Counted from the first letter of the stretch, positions 8,637 through 19,515 are shown. The stretch: 64,000 bases of DNA from Desulfopila sp. IMCC35008 (GCF_010646885.2 NZ_CP050700.1:966001-1030000); one strand, 5' to 3'. Program-made: numbers and translations. Notes: generated from the letters alone by a model not told the origin.

Positions 8637-10092
8637 CCTTTTTCCCCTTTGCGTACACGTCCATATTTGGCTCTTTGAGTTCAAGATCCAGGAGGTCGGA
8701 AGATCTGGTCAGGTGCAGGGCACCCTGTGGTTCTGTGAAGTATTTTCTCTGCTCAAGGAGATTGGCGATATAGTCACAGGAGAAAGCCCGGAACTCCAAG
8801 GCATCCGCCATGGCTCGTGCCACCCGCTCTTTCGAGTAGATTTCCGATAACCCGACGATTTTCCTGATATGATGCATTGTGTTGAGGTTTTTCTCGACAA
8901 GCCCCTGGTGGTACTGTTCCGAGAGTGAAGACAGGGCCAGAAAGCGCATAAGGACCTTCTGATCCTTAGCCTTACGGCGCTGTTGCAGCAGTGCTTTCGG
9001 GTGATCAGGATCCTCTATGTCCTGATGCCTGTCGTAACTTCTGGTGTGCCTGGCGATAAGTTTGTTGTCATGATAGATGCAGAGTCGGTCCGGGTAGGTC
9101 TTCATCGTCAGCCGGATTCCGGCATATTCCGCCGGGACGGAATAACGGTTGGTGTCGAGGGTTATGCGGAACTGGCTGGTTGCTCGTATCTGGGAGACCG
9201 TACCGATATCGTAGGGTTCGGACGGCAACCCGGACAGCTGCTCCTCTGCGAACATATCCTTCGGTCTTTTCCGTGTTTCCCCATGGTTTCTGACGTTGGC
9301 AATGTTGGCGAGCCAGTGGGCAGCGGCCGGATTTACGGTCTTGAAGTCACCGGGATCGAGTCCCGCCAGGAAGTTCTTCTTGATGTAACCGACAGCATTC
9401 TCTACGATGCCTTTCTCGTTACCTTTACCGACACCACAGGGAACAATGGTGAAGCCGTAGTAGTTTGCAAAATCCAGATACTTTGGGTTGAATACCGGGG
9501 CTTGTCCGGTGACCCTTCTCAGCACCGCCGACTTGAGGTTATCGACCATGATTTTGTCGGGTACGCCGCCGAAGTACTGCAGGGCACGCTGATGGCAACC
9601 GAGAAAGTGCTCCATGGTCTGGGAGACGGTAAACTCCGCATACATCATGCGGCTGTGACAGAGCACCATGACAAAAAAGCTTAACCGCCTCCGGGTGCTT
9701 CCAACGCGAATGGAGCCATAAGAGCCCCAGTCCACCTGTGCACACTCACCTGGGCCAAAGCTCAGCTTCAGATAAGGCTTATGCCGTTTCGGCCGGACTT
9801 TCCGGACATACTCTTTGACGATGGTATAGCCTCCGTCAAAACCTTGATCCTTGATCTTTTGGAAAACCTGGGCGGCGGTAAAAGGGTGTCGCTCCAGCAT
9901 GGACAGGATGTCGCATTTATAGGGGTCGAGTTTACTTGTCCGATGGCCCGGTAACCTTGGCTGGTAGCCATTTCGTTCCATCCACTTGGAGACGGTACGG
10001 GGGTTAAGCGCAAGCTTTTCTGCGATCTGACCCGCTTTCAACCCTTCTTCCCTGTAGGATTTTATCCGGCAGTACTGCTCGTACGTTATCAT
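8629..10092 (-). CDS. istA: IS21 transposase IstA
   Basis: The 487-aa protein has an N-terminal helix-turn-helix (about residues 15-45, GQIAEKLALNPRTVSKWM) and an integrase-fold catalytic core with the DDE triad readable as D121 (QVDWG), D184 (MVDNLK) and E231 (GIVENA). The C-terminal region includes the Mu-transposase-like beta segment around residues 310-345. Its ATG overlaps the stop of the upstream 128-aa gene by four bases (ATGA), so translation is coupled to the passenger gene; istB overlaps at the other end. Length and motifs are complete. Confidence 0.95.
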   Translation of the reverse strand: MITYEQYCRIKSYREEGLKAGQIAEKLALNPRTVSKWMERNGYQPRLPGHRTSKLDPYKCDILSMLERHPFTAAQVFQKIKDQGFDGGYTIVKEYVRKVRPKRHKPYLKLSFGPGECAQVDWGSYGSIRVGSTRRRLSFFVMVLCHSRMMYAEFTVSQTMEHFLGCHQRALQYFGGVPDKIMVDNLKSAVLRRVTGQAPVFNPKYLDFANYYGFTIVPCGVGKGNEKGIVENAVGYIKKNFLAGLDPGDFKTVNPAAAHWLANIANVRNHGETRKRPKDMFAEEQLSGLPSEPYDIGTVSQIRATSQFRITLDTNRYSVPAEYAGIRLTMKTYPDRLCIYHDNKLIARHTRSYDRHQDIEDPDHPKALLQQRRKAKDQKVLMRFLALSSLSEQYHQGLVEKNLNTMHHIRKIVGLSEIYSKERVARAMADALEFRAFSCDYIANLLEQRKYFTEPQGALHLTRSSDLLDLELKEPNMDVYAKGKKDE

Positions 10093-10475
10093 CGTACCCC
10101 TCCCGCCAGTTGCTGCAGGATCTGTCCGAGTGAAGTTGCCTCGGAATCCGTCTGCGCCAGTTCTCTGGGCTGTTCCAGGGCCAGCACTTGGTATAACGGC
10201 TTCCGGTACGCGACCAGGCGGTGCTGCACCAGAATACTCCTGGCTTCCGCCAGGCTGAGAGTGTCCATGTTGAGCCGCTTGCTCAGGGTTTTCTCACTGT
10301 AATAACTCAGTCCCTGATTGTCTGAGACCGTAACCAGGAACAAGTACAGCGCCGATGCCTGGTGGCTGAGCTGATCGATGTACTTCTCACGGACCAGGCG
10401 GTGATCCAGCCAGCTGAACTGTTCCGGCACCCTGCGGATCATGTGCGGAAGTATGGGTTGTTTTTCTACTGTCAT
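10089..10475 (-). CDS. IS21 passenger protein, 128 aa, winged-helix-like
   Basis: A good AAGGAGG precedes the ATG, and the stop overlaps the istA start as ATGA, which makes this gene an integral part of the transposition operon. The protein is helical with a segment SHQASALYLFLVTVSDNQGLSYYSEKTLSKRLNM (split here only by position, residues 36-69) that reads like a winged helix-turn-helix of replication-initiator or MarR type. It may bind the element's ends or regulate its promoter; this is inference. I recall similar genes beside IS21 elements in environmental bacteria, usually annotated as hypothetical. Confidence 0.75.
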   Translation of the reverse strand: MTVEKQPILPHMIRRVPEQFSWLDHRLVREKYIDQLSHQASALYLFLVTVSDNQGLSYYSEKTLSKRLNMDTLSLAEARSILVQHRLVAYRKPLYQVLALEQPRELAQTDSEATSLGQILQQLAGGVR

Positions 10476-10959
10476 GACGACCTCCTTTATCTATTGATGG
10501 TTCGGTAAGAATATCCCGCCCCAATTGTTGCAGACGAAGGCCGGTATGGACAATGTCATCTTGTAACAGTGAACCGCTAAAATGTGCCAATAGGCCCACA
10601 AGTACGATGGGATAGCTCGTCAAGAGATCTTGTAACGGCTCTTTCGTTAACTTTGGCTTATCCTCTTGTTTTCTTTTGTTATTTCCAGACGAGTGATCTT
10701 GTAACGCATTTCGTCTTAATCGCTGCTTTTGCCGGTACCCTGGATTGTGCTCTCTCCATGCCTGTACACGACGGACATTATCCGGTCCCCGAAAGTAGTT
10801 TTTGTTTTCCTCTTTTTGCAGCCACTTCTCCTGGGCGGCAGCTTTGCTTGCCACCCTGCATTCCGGTTTGGAGCAGTAGCGCTGCTTATTTCTGTTACGA
10901 TGATCCGGGATGAATAACTCCCGGCAATGCTTACATTTCCGTCGTCGTGACCGTGCCAT
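10387..10959 (-). CDS. IS21 passenger protein, 190 aa, zinc-finger-like
   Basis: The N-terminus is very basic (MARSRRRKCKHC) and carries four Cys as C9-x2-C12 and C29-x4-C34, a treble-clef-like zinc site. It is followed by a conserved block with YFRGPDNVRRVQAWR at about residues 56-70. The C-terminal half has the LQDDI...LQQLGRDIL pattern that I recall from IS21-associated hypothetical proteins. The frame runs 89 bp into the next gene; the family usually ends soon after LGRDIL, so the last 30 residues may be a read-through caused by a lost stop. A DNA- or RNA-binding accessory role is inferred. Confidence 0.7.
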   Translation of the reverse strand: MARSRRRKCKHCRELFIPDHRNRNKQRYCSKPECRVASKAAAQEKWLQKEENKNYFRGPDNVRRVQAWREHNPGYRQKQRLRRNALQDHSSGNNKRKQEDKPKLTKEPLQDLLTSYPIVLVGLLAHFSGSLLQDDIVHTGLRLQQLGRDILTEPSIDKGGRHDSRKTTHTSAHDPQGAGTVQLAGSPPGP

Positions 10960-11091
10960 ATCCCTGTGTCCTCCTGAGGGATATGTTTACTGATTTTGAA
11001 CTGTAACAGGTAAGAAAAAAGGAAGAAAAAGAAGCAGGAAGAAGAGAGTGTTACACACTTGGTGAGAAGTAAAACGAAGAAGACGGATTAC

Positions 11092-11139
11092 GTATTTTCA
11101 AGCCGCCCGGTTAGGGGTAGTTCCAGAACGCCGCTGACA
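11092..11139 (-). repeat. IS21 right terminal inverted repeat
   Basis: Read inward on the minus strand it begins TGTCAGCGGCGTTC and includes GGGCGGCTTGAAAA at about 11093-11107. It is the end upstream of the passenger genes and therefore probably also carries the element's promoter. Confidence 0.8.
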
Positions 11140-11574
11140 CTTTCGGGCTGTTATGCCGATTTTCCCCTGATTTTATGTGAAACAATGAAGAAAAGGAAAT
11201 ACTATTCCTACCGGGTCACCGCGTGTGAGGCACCCAGGCAGAATTATATTGTCAATAGCGATCTCTCACCAGTCGGTTATGACGTCAGGAGCTAAAGTGT
11301 CTAGCTCGAATTTCATCAGTACAGGCGCCGCCTGATTCACAGTTTTGGTCAGTAAATAGTGGCAAGCGAAATCTATTGCTAAAAAAATGCCGAAGAAAGG
11401 TACCGCATGGGTTGTTCCCAAGACAAGGGTATTCGAAGTCTTCGCTTATCTCTTTCTCAGCTCACCTTTGGTGAATGTTGTGCCGATTTGGTAATGGACA
11501 AGGCCGTGCAAATGTCAAGCAATGCCCTGAGTTAAAGTCAAATCGACACAGGCGTCTGTCTCTCAATATATCAT
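11140..11574. other. Gene-free spacer right of the IS element
   Basis: No gene is supported here. It begins with the right copy of the IS target duplication (CTTTCG, 11140-11145) and the TGTTATGC arm of the split target palindrome. It contains a diverged repeat copy at 11389-11490, listed separately. The rest is AT-rich and featureless to the end of the nitroreductase gene. Confidence 0.5.
11389..11490 (+). repeat. Diverged dispersed repeat, copy A
   Basis: This stretch aligns over about 100 bp with 19672-19770. Shared blocks include CGAAGAA/TGAAGAA, CCGCAT/ACGCAT, CCCAAG, G(A/C)GTCTTCG(C/T)TTATC and GGTGAA(T/G)GTTGTG followed by CGATTT. The copies do not stay open in the same reading frame, so it is either a non-coding element or the relic of one. 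Confidence 0.5.
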
Positions 11575-12393
11575 TTATTTTAAATAGACAATGTCAGCCT
11601 TGTTTCTTGTGGGTATCCGTTTGTAGGCAAATTTAGGATATCCAGCCATCACCGCACCGTGGATTAAGTGGTCGTCCTCCAATTTTAAGAAGGCTGTCAG
11701 CGGTGGCCACTGGTTCGCTGCGGCGGTTGCATATCCAGCCCAGCAGCTTCCAAGGCCCAGAGAGGGGAGGGTTAGTTCCAGGTAGGCAAGTGCCGTGTCA
11801 CAATCTGCCTTGCCGCTGGTGTTCTCTTTTAAGGCGTATGCAAAGATGAGATGAGGTGCATCTCTGCAGATTCTATCAATGCCTTCTTCCCAGGCACCGA
11901 CCAGTTTCGGCATATTAAAGTTAGAGGCGATATCAGGATGTTCATTTATCACAAACCGCATCCAGTCAATGACATGAGAACCGATAGCATGAACGTCCTT
12001 TTGGTCGTGGATAACGAGCCATCTTACGGATTGCCTGTTGCTTCCAGTGGGGGCGTAGGACGCAATAGACAATGCTTTTTCCAGAAGATCCACTGGAACC
12101 GGCTTTTTTTTGTATGTCCTTATTGATCGGCGTGATTTCAGGAAATGCTCAACATGATCTGCGGGCAGGTGCAGGTTTTGGTCGACCTCCATACAGTCGT
12201 CTGGTGAAAGGAAATCAAGGCTTATTGCAGCCTCCGGGCATATCGCCACGCAGTGCCCGCATTGTATGCAGATATCTTCTGCTCCCTCGATTGCAAATGG
12301 TCCGTTGTCTTGCATCTCCAGTATCCTGGCGGGGCATTCAAGAACGCAAAGGCCGTCTTTATTGCATTTTGAAAAATCGACACTAACTAACAT
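11575..12393 (-). CDS. Ferredoxin-nitroreductase fusion protein
   Basis: The start is set at 12393 because AAGGAG lies seven bases upstream; this gives 272 aa. Residues 1-60 hold two 4Fe-4S motifs, CNKDGLCVLECP and CIQCGHCVAICP, each passing its last Cys to the other cluster. From about residue 85 the protein is a nitroreductase-family FMN domain (SRRSIRTYKKKPVP, SYAPTGSNRQSVRW, LGLGSCWAGY). Such fusions, common in anaerobes, reduce nitro or quinone-like substrates with electrons from ferredoxin-level donors. The substrate is not predictable. The gene is divergent from a ferredoxin 600 bp away, which could supply electrons. Confidence 0.9.
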   Translation of the reverse strand: MLVSVDFSKCNKDGLCVLECPARILEMQDNGPFAIEGAEDICIQCGHCVAICPEAAISLDFLSPDDCMEVDQNLHLPADHVEHFLKSRRSIRTYKKKPVPVDLLEKALSIASYAPTGSNRQSVRWLVIHDQKDVHAIGSHVIDWMRFVINEHPDIASNFNMPKLVGAWEEGIDRICRDAPHLIFAYALKENTSGKADCDTALAYLELTLPSLGLGSCWAGYATAAANQWPPLTAFLKLEDDHLIHGAVMAGYPKFAYKRIPTRNKADIVYLK

Positions 12394-13191
<798 letters not shown>

Positions 13192-13620
13192 AAACCATGG
13201 AGTAAATTATTGAGGGCCTGCAGCAATTCAGCAGGCTCCCTCGCAAATTCATGTGGGCATATTTTGGACGTGGTATAGATTTTTTCTGAAGTCTAATGTG
13301 GTCGCTTTATTTCAAGTCAAAACGTTTCCTGAACCCACCATTGGAAAATGAAGGAGTTTGAATACAAGATTGGGTTAAGAACACTTTTAGAAGAACTGCC
13401 CTGCTCGTGTCGAAGTGGGAGGATGCTTACTGCTGCTGACCTCCCTTTAGGAGGAGGCCAGCAGGATAGGTGCTCTTCTGAAAGTTTTTGTGGTTTATAG
13501 AAAATTTCTGAGTCTGGAAATGTGTCTGCTTCTTTGTGTAAATTAAAACTCGTTGTCGTGCAGGATTGATTTTTTCCTCCCGGTTAGATATGAAATCTGG
13601 CAAGGTTATGACGGTATCGT
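13192..13620. other. Gene-free spacer with two hairpins
   Basis: Just after the ferredoxin, arms GAGGGCCTGC (13212-13221) and GCAGG-C-TCCCTC (13231-13242) can form a stem that may terminate or protect the ferredoxin message, although no T-run follows. A second hairpin with arms TGCTG..CCTCC and GGAGG..CAGCA lies at about 13431-13467. No gene was found. Confidence 0.5.
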
Positions 13621-14142
13621 TTATCCAGCTAAAACTTTGAGTATGGCAGGCATAAACTGCGGAAGGTCGTCCGGGGTCCTGCTGGTAATAAGTTTTTGAT
13701 CGATTACCACCGGTTCGTCAACCCATGTTGCTCCTGCATTTTCCATGTCGTCCCTGATTGCAAAAAACGAGGTTACCTTTCTGCCTTCAAGAACTTTTGC
13801 CGAGCAGAGCATCCAGCCGGCATGGCAGATTGCTGCCACCATTTTATCGGCTTGTACGGCATCAGCAACCAGCTTTACCATACCCGGAAACCGGCGCATC
13901 ATGTCAGGAGCATAACCGCCGGGGATGACAATGCCGTCAAAGTCTGCGGCCATCACGTTATCCGCAGAGACATCCACCTCTATTTCAGTCGCAGGTTTAC
14001 CGGAAAAAAATTTTTTGCGACCTGAGCCGACCACTGTCACCTTGATCCCCTCCTCAAGAAGTCGGTAGTAAGGGATCCATAACTCATAGATGTTAAACAT
14101 GTCTTCAACGAGGATAGCGACTTTTTTTCCTTTCAGGGTCAT
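13621..14142 (-). CDS. DJ-1/PfpI family protein
   Basis: The 173-aa protein has the complete DJ-1/PfpI fold: an N-terminal KKVAILVEDMF strand, the acidic residue in the GIVIPGGYAPD segment, and the nucleophile elbow AAICHAGWML with Cys at about residue 105. The neighbouring His is present in CH. Members act as cysteine hydrolases, glyoxalase III/deglycase-like enzymes or stress proteins; sequence alone does not separate these. GGAG is eight bases upstream of the ATG. It is divergent from the membrane-protein gene at 14282. Confidence 0.88.
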   Translation of the reverse strand: MTLKGKKVAILVEDMFNIYELWIPYYRLLEEGIKVTVVGSGRKKFFSGKPATEIEVDVSADNVMAADFDGIVIPGGYAPDMMRRFPGMVKLVADAVQADKMVAAICHAGWMLCSAKVLEGRKVTSFFAIRDDMENAGATWVDEPVVIDQKLITSRTPDDLPQFMPAILKVLAG

Positions 14143-14204
14143 AGCGGTCTCCTTGTGTTGAGGGGAACATTGCGGGTTTTACGTGTGCTATTGTCGTTAC
14201 GATT

Positions 14205-14232
14205 GTATAGTCCGTTTTCATCTTGAAAGTGG
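14205..14232 (+). promoter_or_regulatory. Promoter-like motif shared with the eno upstream region
   Basis: GTATAGTCC followed by GTTTTCATCTTGAAAG and TGG recurs almost unchanged at 17992-18020 before eno. TATAGT can serve as a -10 box, and the partly palindromic TTTTCAT-TTGAAAG just downstream could be an operator. It lies 50 bp before the start of the next gene. Confidence 0.4.
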
Positions 14233-14281
14233 CAGAAGCCGGACTACCAACATCATATCACAGCAATGAAGCAGGAGGAAG

Positions 14282-15178
14282 GTGAGCTTGAAATACAAAA
14301 CAGGAAAATCTTTGATTCTGGCGTTACTGTTGTTGGCCGTATGTCTCCAGGTGCCGAGGGATTTGCTTTTTGATAATAGCCTGTTTCGGAAGATTGATGT
14401 GGCGGGTGACGAATATGTGCAACAGGGGCTGATGCGTGCTGCTTCGGCCTTTGCTATGGCCCGTACTTTTAATGGTGTGGTTTCTGTTTTCAGAGAAAGT
14501 GAACTGCAACTGGAACCGGGTGGGATCGGTGTCTCGTTGGCACTTGGTGCAGCCCTTGACCCGGTGAATGATTTGGTTGAGCGATTTTCCTGGGTTATGC
14601 TTGCCAGCCTCACTTCACTTGGCTCACAACAATTTCTTATTGAGATAACTCCTTTTATCAGTACTCGAATTGTTCTGACTGGTGCATTGTTCTGTCTGCT
14701 CCTCGGAGTTTGGTTACCAGAAACCCAAGGCCTGAGATTGGGTCGGATAGGTTCCGTCCTGTTATTAAGCGCTGTTGTGCTACGGTTCGGAGTTCCGGCC
14801 ATGGCCTACTTGAACGAACAGGTATATATTGTGTTTTTGCAGGACCAGCATAATGAGTCAATGGAAGCGTTGGCCCAGACCGTTGCTGAAATGGAATCAC
14901 AACAGTATGACTCTATGGCTGAAGGAGCCAATCCTGAGGAGTTGGGGGTATGGGATCGGGCCAGAAACCTGGTAAATAGTACCATGGATCAAGGAGTACG
15001 GATGCTGGATGTAAACAGCAGGATTGAGGCGGTGAAGAGGGCCTCGCTTGACCTGATTGACCGTGTTGTTGATCTGATTGTGGTTTTTTTCCTCAGTGCC
15101 ATTGCCCTGCCCCTCTTATTTCTTTGGGGTATTATTCGATTATCCCGCCTGTTTTTCCATTTTACACTTCATCACTGA
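14282..15178 (+). CDS. Conserved multi-spanning membrane protein, 298 aa
   Basis: Translation probably starts at a GTG at 14282 with AGGAGG just upstream. The protein has an N-terminal hydrophobic segment (residues 8-25), further hydrophobic segments at about 128-150, 155-175 and 265-290, and a long periplasmic or cytoplasmic helical region (about 185-250) rich in Gln/Glu and Met that may be coiled. No enzymatic motif is seen. I recall similar uncharacterised proteins in marine Gammaproteobacteria and Desulfobacterota. The next two plus-strand genes could form a loose group with it, though about 190 bp separates it from the next one. Confidence 0.7.
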   Translation: MSLKYKTGKSLILALLLLAVCLQVPRDLLFDNSLFRKIDVAGDEYVQQGLMRAASAFAMARTFNGVVSVFRESELQLEPGGIGVSLALGAALDPVNDLVERFSWVMLASLTSLGSQQFLIEITPFISTRIVLTGALFCLLLGVWLPETQGLRLGRIGSVLLLSAVVLRFGVPAMAYLNEQVYIVFLQDQHNESMEALAQTVAEMESQQYDSMAEGANPEELGVWDRARNLVNSTMDQGVRMLDVNSRIEAVKRASLDLIDRVVDLIVVFFLSAIALPLLFLWGIIRLSRLFFHFTLHH

Positions 15179-15365
15179 TATCATGTTGCCGATGTCGTAG
15201 TAGTGTGGACCTTTTTTACCTGCTATACGGGGCAATTGATTGGGTAGATATTTTTTCATGGATTGAACGAGTTACGTATCCAGATGCGTAGAGGAGAAGC
15301 GGAATCCGACAGATGGAAATGGAAAAACCTTAAATACAACCAGGAAAGACATCAGGATTTACTGA

Positions 15366-15896
15366 ATGAAAATAAGTCAGCAATTATTTAAAGACATTTT
15401 TGAAGGACCGGTTCACTCCCGCTTGGTTTATAGCCGGGTGATAGTTCAAAAGATAGGACCACGGTTGCATGAAAACGGGCAGTTTCACCAGATGTTTAGG
15501 AACTTGCAACACGTTGCGGGAGATCTCAATAATCACATGGGAGGTATGGGTCTCGGGTCTCTTTGCAGTCATTGCGCCTCCCAGCCAACCGGTGGGTGCT
15601 GCAGTTTGTTTATGAGTGGCGAAACCGATGCTGTGCAGATGGCACTCAACAGTCTTGCCGGTGTGGATGTGCATCTGGTGTGTGATAAAGGTCAGGAGTG
15701 TGTTTTCTTAAGTGATACAGGATGTATCTTTTTGTTCAAGCCTATGTTTTGCCTGAACTACAACTGCAAACATATTCATGAGAAGAAACAGGCGAAAGAC
15801 GTACAACAGATGGAACAGTTGACCGGGCGGTTGCTGTCCCTGCAGTATGAATTGGAGAAGTATGTCCTTGAATTATTGGTTACGCAGGATGGCTAA
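15366..15896 (+). CDS. Cysteine-cluster protein, YkgJ-like
   Basis: The 176-aa protein carries clustered Cys in the order CSHCASQ...GGCC (residues 60-71), then single Cys near 99, 106, 115, 124 and 129 with a CLNYNCKH ending. This resembles the YkgJ-type putative Zn/Fe-S binding family, though the spacing is looser than the standard motif. The C-terminus is helical. AGGA lies about eight bases upstream of the ATG. Its stop overlaps the start of the next gene by eight bases, so the two products are likely made together and may interact at the membrane. The metal content is inferred. Confidence 0.65.
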   Translation: MKISQQLFKDIFEGPVHSRLVYSRVIVQKIGPRLHENGQFHQMFRNLQHVAGDLNNHMGGMGLGSLCSHCASQPTGGCCSLFMSGETDAVQMALNSLAGVDVHLVCDKGQECVFLSDTGCIFLFKPMFCLNYNCKHIHEKKQAKDVQQMEQLTGRLLSLQYELEKYVLELLVTQDG

Positions 15897-16341
15897 GAAA
15901 AAGAGGAACAACCCATTGAGGTATCTGTTCCGGGTCGTTCTTGCTGGTATCGGGGCACTGCTGATACAACATTTTGTCCTGTATCGACTGTTGATGATAC
16001 CGGGTCTGGAGTCTCTGCAATCCATACCCCTGTATTGGTGGCTCTGCTATCTGGCACCTATTACGATTGTGTTGTTATTAGCGGGTTTGAAGTCTGCAAG
16101 CTTTAAATGCCTCACAGCTGCTGCAGGCCTTCTTGCCGTATCGGCAAATCTGGTGAGTTTCTTTTGGGCCAAATTCGGTGAGCCGGGGTTTTCAAGAGGC
16201 TATCAGATTGATATGCTGGGTAGTTTTGTGAAAGATTATGTTTTTCACTTCCTGCTGTTTTTGCTGGTGATGTCATTTGGGAGAATGGTCATGCTTCTTT
16301 TGGATACAACTCTTGGATGGATGTACCGACGGATCAAGTAG
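15889..16341 (+). CDS. Integral membrane protein, 150 aa
   Basis: The start chosen is the ATG at 15889 inside the end of the cysteine-cluster gene; the N-terminus is then MAKKKRNN, a positive-inside anchor. Four hydrophobic segments are visible at about residues 15-35, 45-65, 70-90 and 118-140. There are no recognised motifs and no family call. Overlap with the preceding gene implies translational coupling. Confidence 0.7.
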   Translation: MAKKKRNNPLRYLFRVVLAGIGALLIQHFVLYRLLMIPGLESLQSIPLYWWLCYLAPITIVLLLAGLKSASFKCLTAAAGLLAVSANLVSFFWAKFGEPGFSRGYQIDMLGSFVKDYVFHFLLFLLVMSFGRMVMLLLDTTLGWMYRRIK

Positions 16342-16375
16342 TCTTTGTTGTCGGTATAATGAGAACCAGGAAAGC

Positions 16376-17194
16376 TTAATCAGAGTTCCCATCCAGTGAT
16401 TCGTAACGTTGTATGATGCTGTCCATAGCGCCTTCACTTTTGAGCTGCTCGAATGCCTCGTCGATTTCCGGCAATCTGTTTAGAAATCTTGACTTCTTAC
16501 TGAGCATGAGGTGCATTTCGAGAGGGCCGAATCGGACATCCGTCACCTCGATGGCGTCTTCAAGTTCCTGTTCTTTAATATAGTGGAGTGAGGGGACCAA
16601 CAGGTCTATGACAATGTCAGCCCTCTTTCTTGCCAGATATTCAAATAACTGGATATCTTCTGCCAGATAATGGGTCTTGATACCATGGTTGTCGATATTG
16701 TTTTTATGCCAGCCGTTACCAAGGTTGGTCACCGGTACCAGGTTGAGCAGCTTGATATCCTGAGGTGATGTAACCTTCTTTATTTCTTCCAGTTTCGGAT
16801 GGTTTTTGTAGGTGAATATATTCAGGGAAAACTGGTAGAGGGGTGATGCTGACTTGGCTGCATACTGCAGACGTTCTTCCGTAGGAAACATAATAGTGAT
16901 ATCGGCATCCCCGGTCTGGATGTAATGCTGGCATCTTTTCCAGGGAAGCATTTCATACCGGATCTCCATGCCCAGCTTTTTTTCGAATAACTCGGTCAGA
17001 ATCTCTGCGTAGACTCCGCGCATCCTTTTGTTCTGATCCAGGTAGAAGACGGGTTTCCATTCGCTGAATACAAACTTGATCTGTTCCGGTTGGCTGGACG
17101 CGTTCGCCTCTGCCGGCATCCATAATGCAACGACAACGCTGAGGATAAGTGCTAAAGAAACCAGGTTTTGTCTCATCCGCTTTTTAAATGACAT
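16376..17194 (-). CDS. Periplasmic solute-binding protein, family 3
   Basis: Residues 1-32 form a Sec signal peptide ending ANA. The mature protein follows the bacterial extracellular solute-binding family 3 pattern: FVFSEWKPVFYLDQNKRMRG at the start, ADITIMFPTEERLQYA in the first lobe, the hinge strands, and a C-terminal INEAFEQLKSEGAMDSI-type helix (DEAFEQLKSEGAMDSI). No ABC permease or ATPase is adjacent, so it may be a stand-alone sensor-like protein or serve a distant transporter. Such orphan family 3 proteins are frequent in Desulfobacterota. The ligand is not predictable; amino acids are typical of the family. Confidence 0.85.
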   Translation of the reverse strand: MSFKKRMRQNLVSLALILSVVVALWMPAEANASSQPEQIKFVFSEWKPVFYLDQNKRMRGVYAEILTELFEKKLGMEIRYEMLPWKRCQHYIQTGDADITIMFPTEERLQYAAKSASPLYQFSLNIFTYKNHPKLEEIKKVTSPQDIKLLNLVPVTNLGNGWHKNNIDNHGIKTHYLAEDIQLFEYLARKRADIVIDLLVPSLHYIKEQELEDAIEVTDVRFGPLEMHLMLSKKSRFLNRLPEIDEAFEQLKSEGAMDSIIQRYESLDGNSD

Positions 17195-17377
17195 ATGGGT
17201 AAGTTAAGGGGCGTAAAATAATAGCGACGCATCTGTTGTTGTCAGTTGCTTGAATAATGTACTACAATTGTAACAAATGGACTCTGCGAATGTAAACGTC
17301 AAAATCGAATTCAATGTCTATTCCTCCTCATTATCACACCTATCCCGTTTATCGGTGTGGAGTTTCTAGGGACTGAG

Positions 17378-17938
17378 ATGATTAACCCATTTTCGCTGCA
17401 ATCGAAAATATCGAAATTACAAAACGATGTGCTGCAGCCATTATATACCATGCACAGTGGTCAGGAAGGGAGTCGGCATGAATGGCTGATGGCTGAGACC
17501 GCTAAGGTCATTGAAAGAAACAGGCCGTTTCTTGAAGAAGTGAGCCGGAGCAGCTTTATCGCAGCGATATTTACCATCGTTAAACTGTTTGGTGGAGCTG
17601 ATCAGCTGAGCCATGATGATTTCAACCGATTTACCAGGTATGTAAATGATGGTGGTTTAGAGTCAATGGTGAAGATGCTCTTGTCTGTTGACAAGGAAAA
17701 GACATTTCTTGATGAATTGGCATCCCTCCCCCAACACATAAGAGAAAATGCTCCTCTTATGCTCACTAAATCAGCTGAACTCCATGATGATTTTATTGAG
17801 GGATATTTCAGGCAACAGTATGGAGGACCAGGGGCGGTACCGATAAAATTGCAGAATAATCGATTGAAGTCCACAGCTTTCATTCAGCACCTTGCAGACA
17901 TCGCCGAGAAGGCCTGGCAGAATGAGAGTGAGAAATAA
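17378..17938 (+). CDS. Hypothetical soluble protein, 186 aa
   Basis: The ATG at 17378, with AGGGA six to ten bases upstream, is preferred to one 21 bp earlier. The product is helical and charged, with no signal peptide or membrane segment. Segments EVSRSSFIAAIFTIVKLFGG and NDGGLESMVKMLL suggest an all-alpha fold. No family is recognised. It is followed, after about 215 bp, by eno on the same strand, but each probably has its own promoter. Confidence 0.6.
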   Translation: MINPFSLQSKISKLQNDVLQPLYTMHSGQEGSRHEWLMAETAKVIERNRPFLEEVSRSSFIAAIFTIVKLFGGADQLSHDDFNRFTRYVNDGGLESMVKMLLSVDKEKTFLDELASLPQHIRENAPLMLTKSAELHDDFIEGYFRQQYGGPGAVPIKLQNNRLKSTAFIQHLADIAEKAWQNESEK

Positions 17939-17991
17939 AAGTATGGGGGACAAGGGATTCGGAAAAGTATGGATGACGTCTCCATGTTGTA

Positions 17992-19446
<1,455 letters not shown>

Positions 19447-19477
19447 CTCGTGAGGTGTCTTTTTTACTGTAATGTTA

Positions 19478-19515
19478 TGGCCGGGAGAACAAGATAACCC
19501 CGGCCATTTTTTTTT
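19478..19515 (+). terminator. Rho-independent terminator after eno
   Basis: Stem TGGCCGGG (19478-19485) with CCCGGCCA (19498-19505) and a 12-nt loop, followed by a run of about nine T. It lies 31 bp after the eno stop. Confidence 0.9.

Larger units (their letters stand above)
7778..11139 (-). mobile_element. IS21-family insertion sequence with two passenger genes, 3362 bp
   Basis: The element starts with TGTTAGCGGCG at 7778 and ends with CGCCGCTGACA at 11139; the ends stay similar for about 45 bp inward, including a GGCGG(T/C)TTGAAA block. It is flanked by the direct repeat CTTTCG at 7772-7777 and 11140-11145, a 6-bp target duplication that fixes both boundaries. Inside, all genes run leftward: a zinc-finger-like protein, a small helical protein, istA and istB. 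The exact duplication and intact genes suggest a recent, possibly active insertion. The rejoined target is a palindrome, with GCATAACA on the left and TGTTATGC on the right of the insertion point. Confidence 0.93.

Noticed and set aside
8983-9684. 233-codon plus-strand frame across istA
   Set aside because: Antisense to the intact transposase with its DDE residues; no start signal and no recognisable protein.
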